Positions 7,203 to 7,429 of a stretch of 7,429 nt of DNA are shown here, piece by piece. The position numbers were made by a program, and so were the translations under genes. Each line of letters opens with the position of its first letter. Within the stretch, counting starts at the first letter, position 1. The DNA is from Deltaproteobacteria bacterium (GTDB lineage: Bacteria; Bdellovibrionota_C; UBA2361; OMII01). Where the stretch lies: positions 1 to 7,429 of the forward strand of contig JALRCK010000099.1 in assembly GCA_023262305.1 (NCBI GenBank). Reading direction: 5' to 3'. The notes below the pieces were generated by a model that was not told the origin of the DNA, searched no databases, and saw nothing but the letters and a program-made list of their open reading frames with translations.

Positions 7203-7215
7203 GTCACCAGTCCTC
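7196..7215. other. Composition and gene-content junction between dus and trpE
   Basis: To the right of about 7203 the DNA is ~71% GC and encodes trpE up to its stop. To the left it is ~58% GC (hand count over 6961-7200) and enters the dus gene in mid-domain. The exact breakpoint cannot be fixed; dus similarity starts at 7199-7202 and the trpE stop is at 7204-7206. No insertion-sequence ends, tRNA or repeats are visible there. A chimeric contig is the simplest reading. Confidence 0.75.
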
Positions 7216-7429
7216 CTGCTGGGCCGCCACCTCGATGGCGCGGAACATCCCGGCGGCCTTGCGCTGGGTCTCCTCGAACTCCGACTCGGGGTCGGAGTCG
7301 GCCACCACACCGGCGCCGGCCTGCACGTGGCAGCGGCCGTCCCGGCACACGATGGTGCGGATGGTGATGCAGGTGTCGAGGTTGCCGTCGAAGCCGATGT
7401 AGCCAACCGCACCGCCATAGGGGCCGCGC
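7204..7429 (-). CDS. trpE: Anthranilate synthase component I, C-terminus (5' partial), from a high-GC source
   Basis: Reading from 7428 down to a TGA at 7206-7204 gives 74 residues: GPYGGAVGYIGFDGNLDTCITIRT, then CHVQAGAGVVADSDPESEFEET, then a short helical tail ending in EDW. This is the chorismate-binding domain end of TrpE, which makes anthranilate from chorismate with TrpG for tryptophan synthesis. Visible landmarks are GPYGG (2-6), R24 of CITIRT, QAGAG (36-40) and the acidic ESEFEE (48-53) that belongs to the metal/chorismate site. DTCITIRT favours TrpE over PabB or MenF. About 70 of 74 codons end in G or C, against mixed third positions in every other gene here, and the segment is ~71% GC. 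This points to a different genome, possibly actinobacterial. The rest of the gene is off the window. Confidence 0.9.
   Translation of the reverse strand, partial: RGPYGGAVGYIGFDGNLDTCITIRTIVCRDGRCHVQAGAGVVADSDPESEFEETQRKAAGMFRAIEVAAQQEDW

Noticed and set aside
7202..7208. GGTCACC palindrome (a GGTNACC restriction site) at the junction
   Set aside because: It could hint at a ligation-made chimera, but a 7-base site arises easily by chance and the trpE stop with its Trp codon already accounts for it.
7122..7402. Plus-strand open frames across the junction
   Set aside because: They are complementary to dus and trpE; long open frames are expected by chance in 71% GC DNA.
7203..7418. N-terminal 72 residues that extend the dus frame to an ATG at 7418
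   Set aside because: The same bases read in another frame give a clear TrpE C-terminus. The dus-frame product is low-complexity Ser/Pro/Arg and matches no Dus N-terminus.

Overview
The window reads as a short contig from a Gram-negative bacterium. The evidence is an outer-membrane beta-barrel at the left edge, a membrane-anchored peptidoglycan lytic transglycosylase, and a GT25 glycosyltransferase of the lipopolysaccharide/surface-glycan type. Base composition is mixed (roughly mid-50s % GC by eye) with relaxed third codon positions. I cannot place it below phylum; a proteobacterial or deltaproteobacterial-like lineage is a low-confidence guess. The last ~226 bases differ sharply: ~71% GC by hand count, with almost every codon ending in G or C. 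They encode the C-terminus of TrpE from what looks like a different, high-GC (perhaps actinobacterial) genome.

Layout from left to right. Bases 2-502 (+) hold the C-terminal barrel of a patatin-like phospholipase (5' end missing). A 172-base gap follows with a perfect 8-bp hairpin. Bases 675-1763 (+) encode a PAPS-dependent-type sulfotransferase with an unusual 5'-phosphosulfate loop. It converges, with a single base between the two stop codons, on a minus-strand block. Read in its own direction, that block is: a truncated DusC-like tRNA-dihydrouridine synthase (7202-6576), a 968-residue SWIM-SNF2 helicase (6576-3670) whose ATG shares a base with the dus stop, a GT25 glycosyltransferase (3601-2852), and a lytic transglycosylase (2721-1765).

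The genes do not form an obvious single pathway. The left two thirds have a cell-envelope flavour (barrel phospholipase, sulfotransferase, transglycosylase, glycosyltransferase). The right third is nucleic-acid housekeeping (tRNA modification, Swi2/Snf2 ATPase). The dus-SNF2 pair is tightly linked and probably translationally coupled.

The most important observation is the junction near base 7203. The dus gene loses its catalytic N-terminal half exactly where a foreign-looking trpE 3' end begins. This is most simply an assembly or library chimera, although a genuine recombination cannot be excluded from sequence alone. I found no convincing novel defence, mobile or RNA system, and no CRISPR array, IS element, tRNA or rRNA.
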